Assembly (NCBI RefSeq): GCF_019279795.1
Contig: NC_056743.1
Span: 932,387,178 to 932,451,177, forward strand
Length of the DNA: 64,000 bases
From: Protopterus annectens
Taxonomy: Eukaryota > Chordata > Ceratodontiformes > Protopteridae
Direction of reading: 5' to 3'
Numbering within the stretch: the stretch's first letter is position 1; each line of letters begins with the position of its first letter. Positions 1 through 11,174 of this stretch are shown here, piece after piece. A program made the translations under genes and the position numbers. The notes under the pieces were generated by a model. The model was not told the origin of the DNA. It ran no database searches and saw only the letters and a list, made by a program, of their open reading frames with translations.

Positions 1-950
1 GCTTTGCACATATGGCATGCTGTCAGGGGTTGTTCTGTAGTGGGTTGTGTGTATATCACACTGCTATTGCTGCCATCAGTCCACTGCTTTCGTATCCCCC
101 ACATATACGGTGGGGCTGGGGCCATATATGTGTGGGCTTCACCTACACAATACAAGTGTGCCCTTATGCACTCCAGAGGCCAGTGAATGTAACAGTGGTA
201 TATGGGCCCTCTATTATTGAATCTGGGGGGGGGGATGCACCATAAATGACCTAGGCTATCAGGGGTGAGCTGCCTTAAGGGATCTTAATGTACAGTACCA
301 TATACTTCACCTATATTTACATTACTCACATAAATTGGGTTAATGCAGACCTACTGCGTCCTGCCATACAGACTGTTTTGTTTGTCAGTGTGCTTGTGAT
401 GGTGCCAGTTATGCCTTGTTATGTAATAGTTACATCCCATTTGGTCAACTGAAGTCTTTACCACCTAGTGATTCTGTACAGAATGTAGATAGAAGCTGCT
501 GAACTATACACTTGCATTGCATACTGTTGATTGTTTGGTATCCTTTGGCCCAGTCTGTCTTTACTATTGTACAATTTGAAGGCCTTGGCCTGGACAGCAA
601 CAGTTGTGAACCTTTCCAGACTGCTGTATTAGTATAACTGTTTCACAGTTACATTACTCTGTTTATATGGATGTCCGTATCTGAACAGCTATATGACATG
701 GCATATAGAACTGTAATAGTACACAAATAAAGGTTTTCCATTTCTGCAAACCTGTGTGTGGTGTTTTTTCTATGACCTCTCTGTGGATATATGTTGCAGG
801 CAACGATTGTAATTTGTATGGGTAGCCCATACAGTGTCCAGTTGTTCAGGTGTGAACTGTAGGCATAGTTGGCTGTTCCATATTGTTTGCACCTTCTACA
901 TATGTATCTTACTACTGTACATATCTCTGCGTGTGTGTGTGTAGTCACAT
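1..950. other. No recognised gene
   Basis: The first 950 bases hold only short open frames with no family features. I see no splice-bounded exon, SINE head or terminal repeat. A run of nine G lies near 225-235. Most likely intergenic or intronic sequence. Confidence 0.5.
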
Positions 951-958
951 GTATATCT

Positions 959-1373
<415 letters not shown>

Positions 1374-1374
<1 letters not shown>

Positions 1375-1411
1375 GTGTGTATGTGTGTGTATATATGTAT
1401 ATGTATGTATA

Positions 1412-1483
<72 letters not shown>

Positions 1484-1500
1484 TCTATATCTGCATATAT
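1374..1500. repeat. (TG)n/(TA)n microsatellite
   Basis: GTGTAT-type repeats pass into a TA run of about 60 bases. It directly follows the 3' tail of V-SINE copy 1. Confidence 0.95.
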
Positions 1501-1867
1501 GTGTCTGTGTATATGTATCCTGGGGATGTTGATAGCTTCCACATTTTACATTTCCTATGGGAGCCAGACTGTACTGCATGATATGTTACCAATACCAGCC
1601 TGACATCATACAGGTGGGTTGTAGTACTGTTAACATCTTGTGCCTATGTCATGTCAGGTCCTGCTTATGGGATTTGTAACACTTGGTAGTGTATTGCAGG
1701 GCGGACGTGTTTGGCTGTGGTGTGTGGGGAGGTATGCCTATTCGTACATGACTTGTATTGTTTGGGGCGTCTCAACCCCATTAATGATTAATGGTGCATG
1801 TGGACATATTTGTTTTTGTCAATCTTCCATTGCTATCTACAGATGTGTGGCCATATATATGTGTATA

Positions 1868-2143
1868 AAGACTTTTGGCTTTTCCTGGTTAGGGGTCACC
1901 ACAGCGGAACTCCAGTCCGCTCATGATTGGCAGTGGATTTTTACGGTGCCGAGTTGCCAGCCCGACACTCAACCTTCAACGAAGGCACGCCCATTCACGC
2001 TCGCACCTACCTGCATGCCTTTAATGTCACTCGACTGTGGGGAGGACATGCAGACTCCACACAGAAGGCACTCCAGCCGTGAATCGAACAGGAGAACGTC
2101 TTGCTGTGAGGCGACAATGCTAACTGCTGTAGCACCGCGGCCT
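1868..2143 (-). mobile_element. V-SINE, copy 2
   Basis: This is the reverse complement of the copy 1 family. The tail signature (AGGGGTCACCACAGCGGAAC) comes first on the plus strand and the tRNA-like head (AACAGGAGAACGTCTTGCTG, then GCACCGCGG) comes last. A (TA)n tract lies a few bases beyond the head. Confidence 0.85.
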
Positions 2144-2149
2144 TTTCTA

Positions 2150-2185
2150 AATATATATATATATATATATCTACATATATAGATA
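2150..2185. repeat. short (TA)n tract
   Basis: A short TA repeat next to the head of V-SINE copy 2. Confidence 0.8.
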
Positions 2186-2299
2186 TGTTGTATCTGTTTT
2201 GATATTAATATATTTACATACACACTTACATCTAGATGTTGGTATACATTCTCTGTACTGTTGCATGACTGGGCTGGATGTTATGTTTTTGAATACATC

Positions 2300-2590
2300 A
2301 GATTTATGTATATCTGGCATGGCTTAGTGGTAAATCACTTTGTCTATGGTGTGCAGGGTCCTGCGTTTGAGCCTTGCAGAGGTTGTTTATTTTGTTGCTG
2401 GGCAGAACACAGGCCGTTGGATACAGAGTGATTAAGACACTTTAAAGCAGTTGTAAGAAGGTTTGAGCGGAGTTAAGCAATGCTAACTTCTGGTTACAGT
2501 TTTTTGCATTCAGCTTCTAAATTGCTTAACATGTGTAGCCACTGCTTACCCCCACACAAACAGGCTTAAACCCGCTTACTGCTGCTTAGC
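2300..2590 (+). repeat. tRNA-like repeat unit, copy 1
   Basis: It starts with a tRNA-like head (GGCTTAGTGG resembles an A box; GTTTGAGCC resembles a B box). It continues through GGGCAGAACACAGGCC into a stretch rich in TAAGCA/TGCTTA words. A second copy in the same orientation lies at 6190-6520 with clear base-for-base similarity. It may be a SINE or the shared end of a larger transposon. Confidence 0.6.
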
Positions 2591-2599
2591 CCTGCGCTA

Positions 2600-3200
2600 A
2601 TTTCTTTAAAAGAAAAGAAAAAGGGGTTGATAGGAAAGTGGTGAAAAAAGGGGCACAAAGAGGGAAAGACAGTAGGGAAAATAGCCAGGGATGTGCAGGA
2701 AGGGTGTAGGGAAGGTCCATAGCTGCCCATTTCTTCTACAGCAACAGCTGTGCATATACACTGAATTTGGAGGTAGATTTGGACACTCAAACCCCCCTGG
2801 GTGGGGGTGAGGGCAACAATAATAAGTTGTGATGCCAATTAGACAGGATTGCATGTGTCCAGTGAACACGTGTGCAAAATGGACAGCTATGTATGGGGCG
2901 AGATTTTTTTTTGGAACATATTGCCCTTTTTTTTCTTCAGGTGAGAGTGGGATGTTGGGGAGGGGTAGTAGGTATATTTGGGGAGGTAGGCTGGGTAGGT
3001 TAACAGACAAGACAAACAAGACTCATACAGGGGCGGTATATGACACGTGGGGGGTAAACACCTTGGATGGGTAGGGGTGTTTGGAAGTTGCAAGCCCATG
3101 AGCCCCCAAATGGAAACAGTGGGACTGAGGTCCCCATCCATGGGCAGTCACCACTGCACCTTCACGGCCCCAAAGTTAGCTGTTCTGGTGCTGGGTAGGA
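2600..3200. other. No recognised gene
   Basis: Purine-rich sequence with AAAAGG-type runs and long poly-T. I see no conserved coding motif. It lies between the first TAAGCA-rich block and the coiled-coil exon at 3.2 kb, so it could be internal non-coding sequence of the Harbinger-like element. Confidence 0.4.
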
Positions 3201-3500
3201 GGGGCAGGCTCACCTTCTAATTGTGCCACGTGGCCCTCAAGCTGGCGTAGCTTGTCTCGTATCTCCTTGTTGAGCTCGTTACACACCACGGCCCAGACCT
3301 GATGGCGGGTGACAGGTACCTCTTCGCTCCGGGGGGGGGGGGGCGAGCCCCATCCCCTGCATCAGTTCCACCCGAAGGTGGTGCAGGGCCAACAGAGGGA
3401 GAGGCCCCAGGCTGGGCCCCAGATGTGCTGGTGCCCAGTGCCATGGCCAGCTGAGGTGGGACAGGTGGGTCCGCTGGGATCAGCCTTCCCATGCGAGCTA
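3192..3500 (-). pseudogene. Coiled-coil C-terminal exon candidate of a Harbinger-type Myb-like protein
   Basis: Read on the minus strand, a Pro/Ala/Gly-rich stretch (from about 3490 down to 3345) leads into a charged helix with the motif CNELNKEIRDKLRQLEGHV and then a stop near 3193. Such a C-terminal leucine-rich helix is usual in Myb/SANT-like proteins carried by PIF/Harbinger transposons. A long G run (3328-3340 on the plus strand) separates the two readable parts in different frames, so the copy as sequenced is frameshifted. Whether it belongs with the SANT exon at 5.4-5.7 kb is inferred from strand, order and domain logic. Confidence 0.45.
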
Positions 3501-4000
3501 TGGTGTTGCAGTTTTTAAGGAAGATATCAGTTAGTAATAGTCAACAGCATTCAGGATTAGTTAGAACAGCATGCATAGTTATTCCCATTAACCCAAGACA
3601 CCAGATTTACAACAGTTGCAGAGTGAGCAGAACACATACATATATGGGACAACAGTGGCCATTACAACAGCATGCAGTTTTCAATGATGGCAACAAGCCA
3701 CCAATATGGGAGTATTTTAACATGGCACATGCATAGAACCAAATGTGAATATTTATAAACCAATAGGACATATGTCCGAACAAAAGTTTGGAGTGTACAT
3801 GTACCCATTGAGGTATGTAATTAGGTTATTGTAGCACATGTGGTGGGGGGTTGAGAGAGAGAGTCCAATTAACTAATATACCCCTGTAGTTTTCACAATT
3901 TTCTTAGTCACTGCAGTGATCTGTCCCTTACATGTTTTATTACACTACCCAATGTCCTTACTTTGTACAATGGTATGTTTGTAGATTAGTATCTACGTGT

Positions 4001-4211
4001 AGTCTACACCTCTTACCTGGTATAGCTGTTGAGAAAAATCAATGTTAACACTATCTGACAATTTCTACACATACTCCCAGATTCCATGCTTGTAGACAAG
4101 TATATAAGTGAACTGTGTTGTACCTACAGTCTACACCTCTTACCTGTTATAGCTGTTGAGGAAATCTTTAACACTACCTGACAAATTCTACACATACTCC
4201 CAGATTCCATG
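4001..4211. repeat. Tandem duplication, period about 127 bp
   Basis: A block from AGTCTACACCTCTTACCTG to CCCAGATTCCATG occurs at 4001-4088 and again at 4128-4211, with a few small indels. Confidence 0.85.
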
Positions 4212-4499
4212 TTGATGTTATACACATACCTAACTGTTATGCACACACACTGGTCAAGGCTTGACAGGATGCAAATGTTAATGTGACATATTTTGAGAAT
4301 AGCTATCATACACTTTGGGTGACATGCTACAATGACAGGTTTGTTCTAATACACATTATCTGACTATGTTCAGGTCTATCAGTTATATGTCAGTAAAAGC
4401 TGCCTACATTTCTTGGATCATCACACTGATTTGTCAGGGGAACATGTTACTGGGCAGCAGATTTGGGCCATTTATCTGGACATGCTGGACAGATCAGAA

Positions 4500-4739
4500 C
4501 AGTTGAGGGGTATGACTATGCATACAGCTTACTACCTGAACATTCTGTCACAGTCTGTACAGTTGATGGTTATGATTATGCTTACAGCTTACTATCTGAA
4601 CATTCTAGCAAATTCTGTACAGTTATTGGGTCTAATTATGCATACAGCTTTCTATCTGAACATTCTCACAGACTCTGTACGGTTGTGGGGTATGATTATG
4701 CATACAACTTACTACCACTCCTGAGATTCAAACCCCTGC
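4500..4739 (+). repeat. 60-bp minisatellite, four units
   Basis: Units start at 4500, 4560, 4620 and 4680, exactly 60 bases apart. Each contains a form of TATGATTATGCATACAGC and CTGAACATTCT. Because 60 is a multiple of three, one frame stays open through all units (4413-4724). I do not take this as a gene. Confidence 0.9.
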
Positions 4740-5189
4740 TGTGTGTGTGGTAAAAATATTACAGTTGACATCACAGTACACTGTGCTATCATGGAACTGG
4801 TGTGAAGCAATCCAATGTTTTCTGTCTAAGTCTCCTTCAGTTGTGTAATATGACTGACCTCTTGGGACATCCAACATTGTTATACTGAACTACCTTCACA
4901 TTTTATCTGCATTCAACAGTGTGGGTAACACTGCTTAATACAACAGTACTATTTATAGAATGCGGCACTACAACAACATATGAAAGCAGAATGTACACAA
5001 ACACTCCAGGGGTTATACTTTTATTCACAAGATATTACACCTTTATTTCCACGCAACCTATATGACAGTCTTCCTGCCATATTGTCTAGTTTATTCAGTG
5101 CATCCCATACACAATACATTTTATACTGGTACAACACTTTCTAGAACTGTTATATTTATTTGTTATGACAGTACATGCAAGATTATTGC

Positions 5190-5745
5190 TAACCTGCCTT
5201 GCGACGCAGCCTTTGCAGCTTAGCAGCATGGACTTGCTGGTTCGCAGCCCACTCATCTGCAGCTGTCAGAGAAATACAGTGATATTTAGCCATTACCTAT
5301 CCATAGTATACACAAGCTAGGTGATCATGATCTACATAGTAGAATGAGTACTTAGTACTGGGGCATTGGCCATCTCCCTTGATTCTTGGATCCACTGCTC
5401 CGAGATCCCCCCTCCACTGCTTCAGGTCAGCATGGTGATGCCTGACCTGCTCATCAGACGGGGGATACCAGAGAGGCACTGGTGAGGTCACCGCTGAGAC
5501 TGTCCCAGGCCTCCACTTTATAATGAGAGCCTTGGTACTGGCCCTGCAGTAGCCTCTGCTCATGGTATTTTACCAGGAGCCATACCATGAATCTGGACTC
5601 CTGGGTGCCCCAGTGCTGTGCTCTAAATCGAGTGCCTTCCCCAACTCCAGCCATTCTGCCTACAGTAGGGAGCTGCAACCAGTTATGGGAAGTATTTGTG
5701 CCTGTGAGGTTTAAATACACCCAATTTCCCACACTTTCCCATGAT
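5190..5745 (-). pseudogene. Myb/SANT-like DNA-binding protein of PIF/Harbinger type (relic)
   Basis: On the minus strand a SANT-like domain can be read. A first helix contains SRFMVWLLVKYHEQRLL (about 5600). It is followed by YKVEAWDSLSGDLTSAS (about 5500) and the recognition-helix-like QVRHHHADLKQWRGDLG (about 5420). This spacing of aromatic and basic residues is that of the Myb-like accessory protein that helps Harbinger transposase bind DNA in the nucleus. A further piece near 5195-5275 gives DEWAANQQVHAAKLQRLRRK before a stop. Frames change between the pieces, so introns or frameshifts must lie between them. No DDE transposase gene is visible nearby. Alternative: a domesticated MSANTD-like gene, but the broken frame argues against it. 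Confidence 0.55.
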
Positions 5746-5779
5746 TGGGCGGTTTTGAAAAGACTAAGCTATGGACACA

Positions 5780-5910
5780 CCTGCTTAACTAATGTTGGCA
5801 TTGCTTAAAGGGGTATACCACTGGACAGATTGAGTTAGCCAGCCTACACATTGCTTACACTAAGTAAGCTGAGCTGTGCAATGCCTAGCATTGCTTAATA
5901 TTTAATTAGC
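5780..5910. repeat. Cluster of TTGCTTA/TAAGC words
   Basis: The words TGCTTA, TAAGC and ATTGCTTAA recur many times in about 130 bases. The same words are dense at 2450-2600 and 6300-6520. They look like subterminal transposase-binding repeats of a DNA transposon. Confidence 0.5.
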
Positions 5911-6189
5911 ATTATAATTTCCATTTGGCATTGATTTATTATTCGTTACATGTTATATCAGTGTCTGGTATCCGTGATTCATGTGTACGTACACTGTATG
6001 GGGTCCTGGGGACTTCAACACTTTATTACAATAACACCTCACATCTGGCCTTACTGCAGTACTCCACTTCACATATTTATGTTATGTAGCAGGTTATACA
6101 TCAGCACACTGTACATAGATCCTTTCACATGTTCAGTTAGATTTTCCTATGGTGAGGGTTTGTTTGTTGAAGCTTCAGTCTTATGTACT

Positions 6190-6520
6190 GCTATGATGGC
6201 TTAGTGGTTAACTACTGTGACCCTAGTGTACAGGGTCTTGGGTTCGAGCCTTGCAGAGGCTGCTTATTTTGTTGCTGGGCAGAACACGGGCCATTGGATA
6301 CAGAGTGATTAAGGTACGTTAAAGCAGTTGTAAGCAGGTTTGCGCAGAGGTAAGCAATGCTAACTTCTGGTTACGGTCTCTTATACTCAGTTAGCTTCTA
6401 CATTGCTTAACCTGTGTAGGCAGTGCTTACCCCCACACGAATGCACTTAAACACGCTTACTAGTGCTTACATATGCTTACTACTGCTTATTTGTGCTTAA
6501 TCCTGCTTACTAATGCCTTA
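6190..6520 (+). repeat. tRNA-like repeat unit, copy 2
   Basis: Direct-orientation copy of the unit at 2300-2590. Here the head is better preserved (GGCTTAGTGGTTAACTAC as A-box region, GGTTCGAGCC as B box). It again runs into TAAGCAATGCTAACTTCTGG and a series of GCTTA words. Confidence 0.6.
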
Positions 6521-6639
6521 TTCATTACGACACTGACACTTCACATGTGCGTTTCCTGCAGTACTCCAGTTCATAAATATGTTTAGTGGGTTTTGCAACA
6601 AAAATATTGGTTATAATGTGCTTTGCCATGTAAAATAGA

Positions 6640-6730
6640 CTGTGCTGCAGTGGGACTCGAACTGGAAATGCCTGCTCATTAGGCAAATGCTCTGCCCACT
6701 ACACTATTGTTGTGCTGCTTCATTTGCATA
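6640..6730 (-). mobile_element. tRNA-derived SINE head
   Basis: On the minus strand, TAGTGTAGTGGGCAGAGCA reads as an A-box region and AGTTCGAGTCCCAC as a B box about 35 bases later. This is a tRNA-like promoter. No matching acceptor stem is seen, so I call it SINE-derived rather than a tRNA gene. Confidence 0.5.
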
Positions 6731-7098
6731 TATCTTCCTTGTTATCCTCTTCAGCCTTTTAAGCTGCTTTAACCGTAGCTAAGCGATGTGCACACCCTCG
6801 CACCTACGGTTAACTGTATTCGAATTAAAAAAAAAAAAAAAAAAAAGGGTTTCTTCATTTAATTTTTATGTACTGTTGCTGTTGTACACATGGGGAACTG
6901 TTGGTGAGGATATGCGGACACCTATGAGCGGGTCTCGCTCATTTCTTATCACTTTCTGCTGTTCTACATTGTAGGGGCATGTTTATTCTGAGAGTTCTGC
7001 TCTCAGACACGCCCCCTGCAGTCATACATGCTCCATGTAAGCCTAGTAGCTCTGGCAGTGAACCTTATTAGTATGCATGGCGCTCTGCCGTCCTGATC

Positions 7099-7149
7099 CT
7101 AAACGGGCACTTCTGTGCAGGACCAAGCTAGTCCTGCACGGACGTTTAG
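7099..7149. repeat. Nested palindrome
   Basis: The outer arms CTAAACG and CGTTTAG enclose a perfect inner hairpin, GTGCAGGAC (7115-7123) and GTCCTGCAC (7131-7139), with a 7-base loop. It may be a small foldback element. Confidence 0.7.
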
Positions 7150-7219
7150 TGAGTCCAGGAGTTGGTCTTGGCCATATGGTCTTCGGAGTTTTGAAACTTC
7201 AGTGATCTGATAGGGAACC

Positions 7220-7220
<1 letters not shown>

Positions 7221-7267
<47 letters not shown>

Positions 7268-7283
7268 TGTGTATCTATATAGA

Positions 7284-7322
<39 letters not shown>

Positions 7323-7323
7323 G

Positions 7324-7387
<64 letters not shown>
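7221..7387. repeat. (TG)n/(TA)n microsatellite
   Basis: A TG run of about 45 bases is followed by a long TA run with TATG interruptions. Confidence 0.95.
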
Positions 7388-7389
<2 letters not shown>

Positions 7390-7424
7390 TTTACCATTAA
7401 AATTCTGCTGTGCAATTGCACGGT

Positions 7425-7455
7425 TATGTAGTATTCGAACAACAAAAGTTCGAAT
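7425..7455. repeat. Palindrome around AGTATTCGAAC
   Basis: AGTATTCGAAC and GTTCGAATACT form an 11-bp perfect stem with a short A-rich loop. Confidence 0.75.
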
Positions 7456-7715
7456 ACTTCATATGTGCTCAGGTTACATGAGCGAACATCATGTTTGCAA
7501 ATGGACTGTGCATTTGCAAATATGACATTCGCTTATGTAAAGGGATTGCGGTACACTGCAGTTAGCGAAATACATCCCTTTTCTCACTTGTAGTGCGATC
7601 TCTGAGTTGGAATATTAAGTTGGGGGTGTGTGGGGGGCACAGGTGGCTTGCCCCCCTGCATAAACAGGATTATAGTTTAGCTAGTTAGGGAGTTAAGGGA
7701 AGGGTGGGATTGTTA

Positions 7716-7751
7716 AATGCCGAAAATGTCATCATTGACATTTTCGGCATT
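7716..7751. repeat. 16-bp perfect palindrome
   Basis: AATGCCGAAAATGTCA (7716-7731), loop TCAT, then the exact reverse complement at 7736-7751. With the hairpin at 7425 it suggests a foldback or MITE-like element between the microsatellite and V-SINE copy 3. Confidence 0.8.
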
Positions 7752-7850
7752 AACAGCTGTTTTTCGAAATTAGGGACATTCGGTATTGTGTACTTTCAGC
7801 AAAACACTTCGCTAATAAGTACACTTTTTTTTTATTTTCGAGATGATGTT

Positions 7851-8122
7851 CTCTTTCGGCTTTTCCCTGTTGGGGGTCGCCACAGCGGAACTCCAGTCCG
7901 CTAATGATTGGCAGTAGATTTTGACGAACGCCGAGGTGCCAGCTCAACGTTCAACCTTCAATGAAGGCACACCCATTTACGCATGTCTTTCAAACGCCCA
8001 CCCAACCGTGGGGAGGACATGCAAACTCCACACAGAAGGCACTCCCCGCAGTCCATCCGAGAATCGAACGGGAGAACCTCTTGCTGTGGGGCAACAATGC
8101 TACAGCTGCACCACCGCGGATG
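7851..8122 (-). mobile_element. V-SINE, copy 3
   Basis: Reverse-strand copy: the tail (GGGGGTCGCCACAGCGGAAC) comes first, the core (GGGGAGGACATGCAAACTCC) lies near 8020, and the head (CGGGAGAACCTCTTGCTGTG, then CACCACCGCGG) comes last. A poly-T and (TA)n-rich tract starts about 10-30 bases beyond the head. Confidence 0.85.
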
Positions 8123-8149
8123 TGTTTTTTTTTTAGATAATGATAGTAA

Positions 8150-8226
8150 ACCATATATATATAAATAAATAAATAAATATATATATATATATATATATAA
8201 ATATATATATATATATTTTTTTTTTT
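8150..8226. repeat. AT-rich microsatellite with poly-T
   Basis: TATA and AAAT repeats followed by poly-T. Confidence 0.9.
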
Positions 8227-8489
8227 TCCCCTGAGATCTTATTATGGTGATGATTGGGGGGAGGCACAACACCTTTTACTGCTGCTGTACTGATTTAGAA
8301 AAATAATTGATGCATCATATTATTCTAGAAAGCTTGAACATTAAGACACTGTTTATACCCTGAAGGGCTTGATAAAGAGATGTGGAGATAATACAAGGCC
8401 ATTTTTCATTAAAGTGTGGGGAATAATTGGTGTACCTTTCCTGAAAAGTTGACCGCATCAAAACAGTGGCAGAATTACAGAATAGATAG

Positions 8490-8649
8490 GACAGATGTAA
8501 CACAATTCTTAATGCTGAGTGGGAAGCAAAAGAAGCTGATGGTTATGAAGTAAATGCAATTTGTCCAGAGTGTGAGAAAGTGGAACGATCACATAAGCAT
8601 TTGATGGGCCGCATTGTCCTTAATGGACAACAAAATCTGTTTCTCTGCT
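8490..8649 (+). CDS. Possible exon with a CxxC zinc-ribbon-like motif
   Basis: An open frame of 87 codons (8490-8753) contains AICPECEKVERSHKHLMGR and then IVLNGQQNLFLC. The Cys-x2-Cys and His-x-His spacing suggests a metal-binding ribbon. A consensus-like donor (GTATGT) occurs at 8650, which would end the exon at 8649. With that donor, the phase does not match the next exon candidate at 8912, so either the boundaries are wrong or an exon is missing. I do not recognise the protein. It could also be a chance frame. Confidence 0.35.
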
Positions 8650-8911
8650 GTATGTTGGTTTTGCCTGCTTTTCTACCAGAAACTGTATGGAATTCTGTTT
8701 ATTGCCCATTTAACAGTATTATTCCAGGTACTCCTTTGCATGCTTTAGAGTAAGAATGTACTCTGCAAAAAACAACCTCGTTGCTTTTGCTTATTACAAT
8801 CCAAATTATAATTCCTGCAGGGAATTTCATCTGATTTCTTAATTCTTTAGCTGTGGACCCTGGGGATGTGAATGCCAGTCAGTGTGACTCGTGGTTTGTT
8901 TTGTCTTGCAG

Positions 8912-9009
8912 GGAAGTATGGCCTGAAGGAGATGTATTTGGTTCCCCCAACCTAGAGCTGGAAGAAGAACTACTGCTTCTGAAACAGATACTAACTGTTG
9001 AGCTACCAA
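8912..9009 (+). CDS. Candidate exon 2 of an unrecognised gene
   Basis: A pyrimidine-rich tract ending in TTGTCTTGCAG precedes the block and a canonical donor (GTGAGT) follows at 9010. The 98-base block encodes an acidic, leucine-rich segment ([13 protein letters not shown], then [12 protein letters not shown]). It leaves one base that joins the next candidate in frame. The strong splice signals on both sides make this the best single exon call in the window. The product is unknown. Confidence 0.5.
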
Positions 9010-9108
9010 GTGAGTATGGAGTCCCGTCTTGTGATTTTGGAATGTTTAGCTGTACATCTTTTCACATTAAAATGTCATGCACACAGCTGACCTTTTTGTA
9101 TTTCACAG

Positions 9109-9206
9109 GAACACTGCAGAGGAAAGGTATTAGGGAGTTGCAAGTAATGCAGAGAGGCAAATATACCACTCATATTGATTTATACACTGCTACAGCTGTG
9201 GGAAAA
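9109..9206 (+). CDS. Candidate exon 3 of an unrecognised gene
   Basis: It follows TTTGTATTTCACAG, a good acceptor. The first two bases complete the codon left open by the preceding exon. The frame then reads [20 protein letters not shown] and further. The proposed end (before GTTGAA) is a weak donor, chosen because it gives a phase-0 end that fits the next candidate. The acceptor is better supported than the 3' end. Confidence 0.4.
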
Positions 9207-10406
9207 GTTGAATGTATGTTTATTGTTGGGGTACCTTTGCAGTTTGTTTGTACTGAATTCTGCTCTTGCAGAACTCTCTTTTAAGAGTGGGACTGCAGTA
9301 TCTAAGCAGGACCAGCTGCGAGGAGGATGTGAGAAAGTGGCACATTGTGCTTTCAGGCTTACTTCTGTCAACCTCCGCTGTCATCCTTCTTTCTCTTCCT
9401 CCATCATGTGTGATTCTGTGTCTGGATTCATTGCTTTTCAGGAATTCTAACTTAGACTATCTTTTCATTGCTTGTTGTTTAGATCTGGGCAACAGTTATC
9501 AATTTAATGGTACTTTTTTCACATAGTTTTTTACATCTGGGAAACTATACTGTATTTTCCTTAAGTATGGAGGAGAAATTTTCCTTCTAGTATCCTGTAT
9601 CAGTACAAAGATGGCTCCTCCTCCTTGCAGCTCATTGGCCCATTCCACTATCTCAGGAGCCAGCAATTCCCAGGCAAGGCGAGAGCCCTGTGGCCTGTTC
9701 GTTCCTGCCTAAAATCCCCTATATGCTCATGTGCTGATGGTGAGAGTGAGGGGATAGAGAGAAAGCCAGCTTGCCGATCCTGAGGGTCAGCTAATTCTCT
9801 GTCATGGCAGACCCCCCCCCCCACACACACACCTACAGTGACTCTTATGAGAAGTGCTATATCTGCCCTCTGAGGGGGAAATGTACGTCTGCATGCTAAA
9901 TCTGTCTTGGCTCTCTGTGCAAGTTGAACATGGCAGTGTAGGCTTAATAAACTCTTATACCATGGGGTGGACACCTAGTGCTTCTCTTAGTTGTCACCCA
10001 TATGGAAAGCCAAGACTGATGCAGTGTGTGAGGATCTGGAGGGCAAAGCAGAGGAAACCTGGTACAAAACGGGTCTCTGAAGCATTCATTGACAAATGAC
10101 CCATGGGACTTTATAGCAAGGTGAATCACCGTAATTGTTTTATGCTTCATAGTCCCATGGGTATTGAAAACTGAAAGGTCTAAAGCACACCATTTTTCAG
10201 TGAAGGAAGGTATTTGATGCACTAGTAGAACCTTCATTGATAGGGCAGTGAATATCCCCCAGTCTTGCAGGCTGGAAGGGCTACTGGGGATGGCATATTC
10301 AGTCATCTGGAAGTTGTGATACGTGATAGATCCCATTTATTGTTGTATGAATAGCGGTTAATACTTGAATTTTGCATTTTTTCCCTTTAAAAAAAAAAAC
10401 ATGCAG

Positions 10407-10736
10407 AATGAGATCCTGCTGAAATTCCGTTATTTAAAAATCCATCTAAGACTATGCAAACTACCAAAGAGGGCACTTATGAAGTTGTTGAGAAAGACCT
10501 TTCTTCAGCAGTGCCGTCAAGTGAATCCCTTCATTTTCCAAAGTGAACTCTTGAAACTTTCTAGGCTCATGACTGAATTAATTAAAAAGCTAGCCAACTG
10601 CCATGTCTCACACTGCTCACCAGTATACATTAACACCTTGGAGCACTTTCTGGAATGGTTAGTCAAGTCATTGCCTGATGACATGGATGATTATACTGAG
10701 TTTGTTGCCATGCAGAAAGATGCTTTCATCAGCCAG
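10407..10736 (+). CDS. Candidate exon 4: helical protein segment
   Basis: Acceptor TTTTTTCCCTTT...CATGCAG precedes 110 codons with no stop, ending at CAG|GTTACC (donor weaker than consensus). The segment is rich in Leu, Lys and Cys and looks all-helical: KLPKRALMKLLRKTFLQQC, LLKLSRLMTELIKKLANC, TLEHFLEWLVKSLPDDMDDY. Both ends are in phase 0, which fits its neighbours. I could not name the family. No transposon motif is visible in it, so a host gene is the simplest reading. Confidence 0.5.
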
Positions 10737-11174
10737 GTTACCTTAATCTTCATGGTTTTTCATGCTTGAGTTATTCTGTCCCCTGTAAAGGTCCTATCCT
10801 TCAGAGACTGTGATTAATTTTGGTCTGCTTATGGGAATTCCAGGTTTCTGCACTGGAAAGGCTCAGGGTGCAGATAATGGGGTACTGAGATTTCTACGAA
10901 TACTCTTTTAAAAGTTCTACCACCACTTCTTCCAGCACCCCAATTGCCATGATGTATGCTTGAGAATCCTGTGATAAATTGCAGGTCACATTTCACTGAA
11001 CAGATAGGAATTAGCCATCTTATGCAGGGTCATTTTTTCTTGTGGACCATCAGCTGTGACAGGTGCTGATTTTGAAATGCGGAGTGTACTCTATATCCTG
11101 AGTTAAGTTTTTTCAGATAAATACTTCCTGAAGCTTGGATTTGGGGAGAATGAAAGTTAAATATCTTAAGTCAG

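Noticed and set aside
2566..3141. Minus-strand Pro/Leu-rich open frames up to 137 codons
   Set aside because: Low-complexity pyrimidine-rich sequence without conserved motifs.
4500..4739. CRISPR-like array
   Set aside because: Units are contiguous 60-bp tandem repeats without unique spacers, in a eukaryotic repeat setting.
4413..4753. Two open frames of about 100 codons with internal protein repeats
   Set aside because: They translate a 60-bp minisatellite, which stays open because the unit is a multiple of three.
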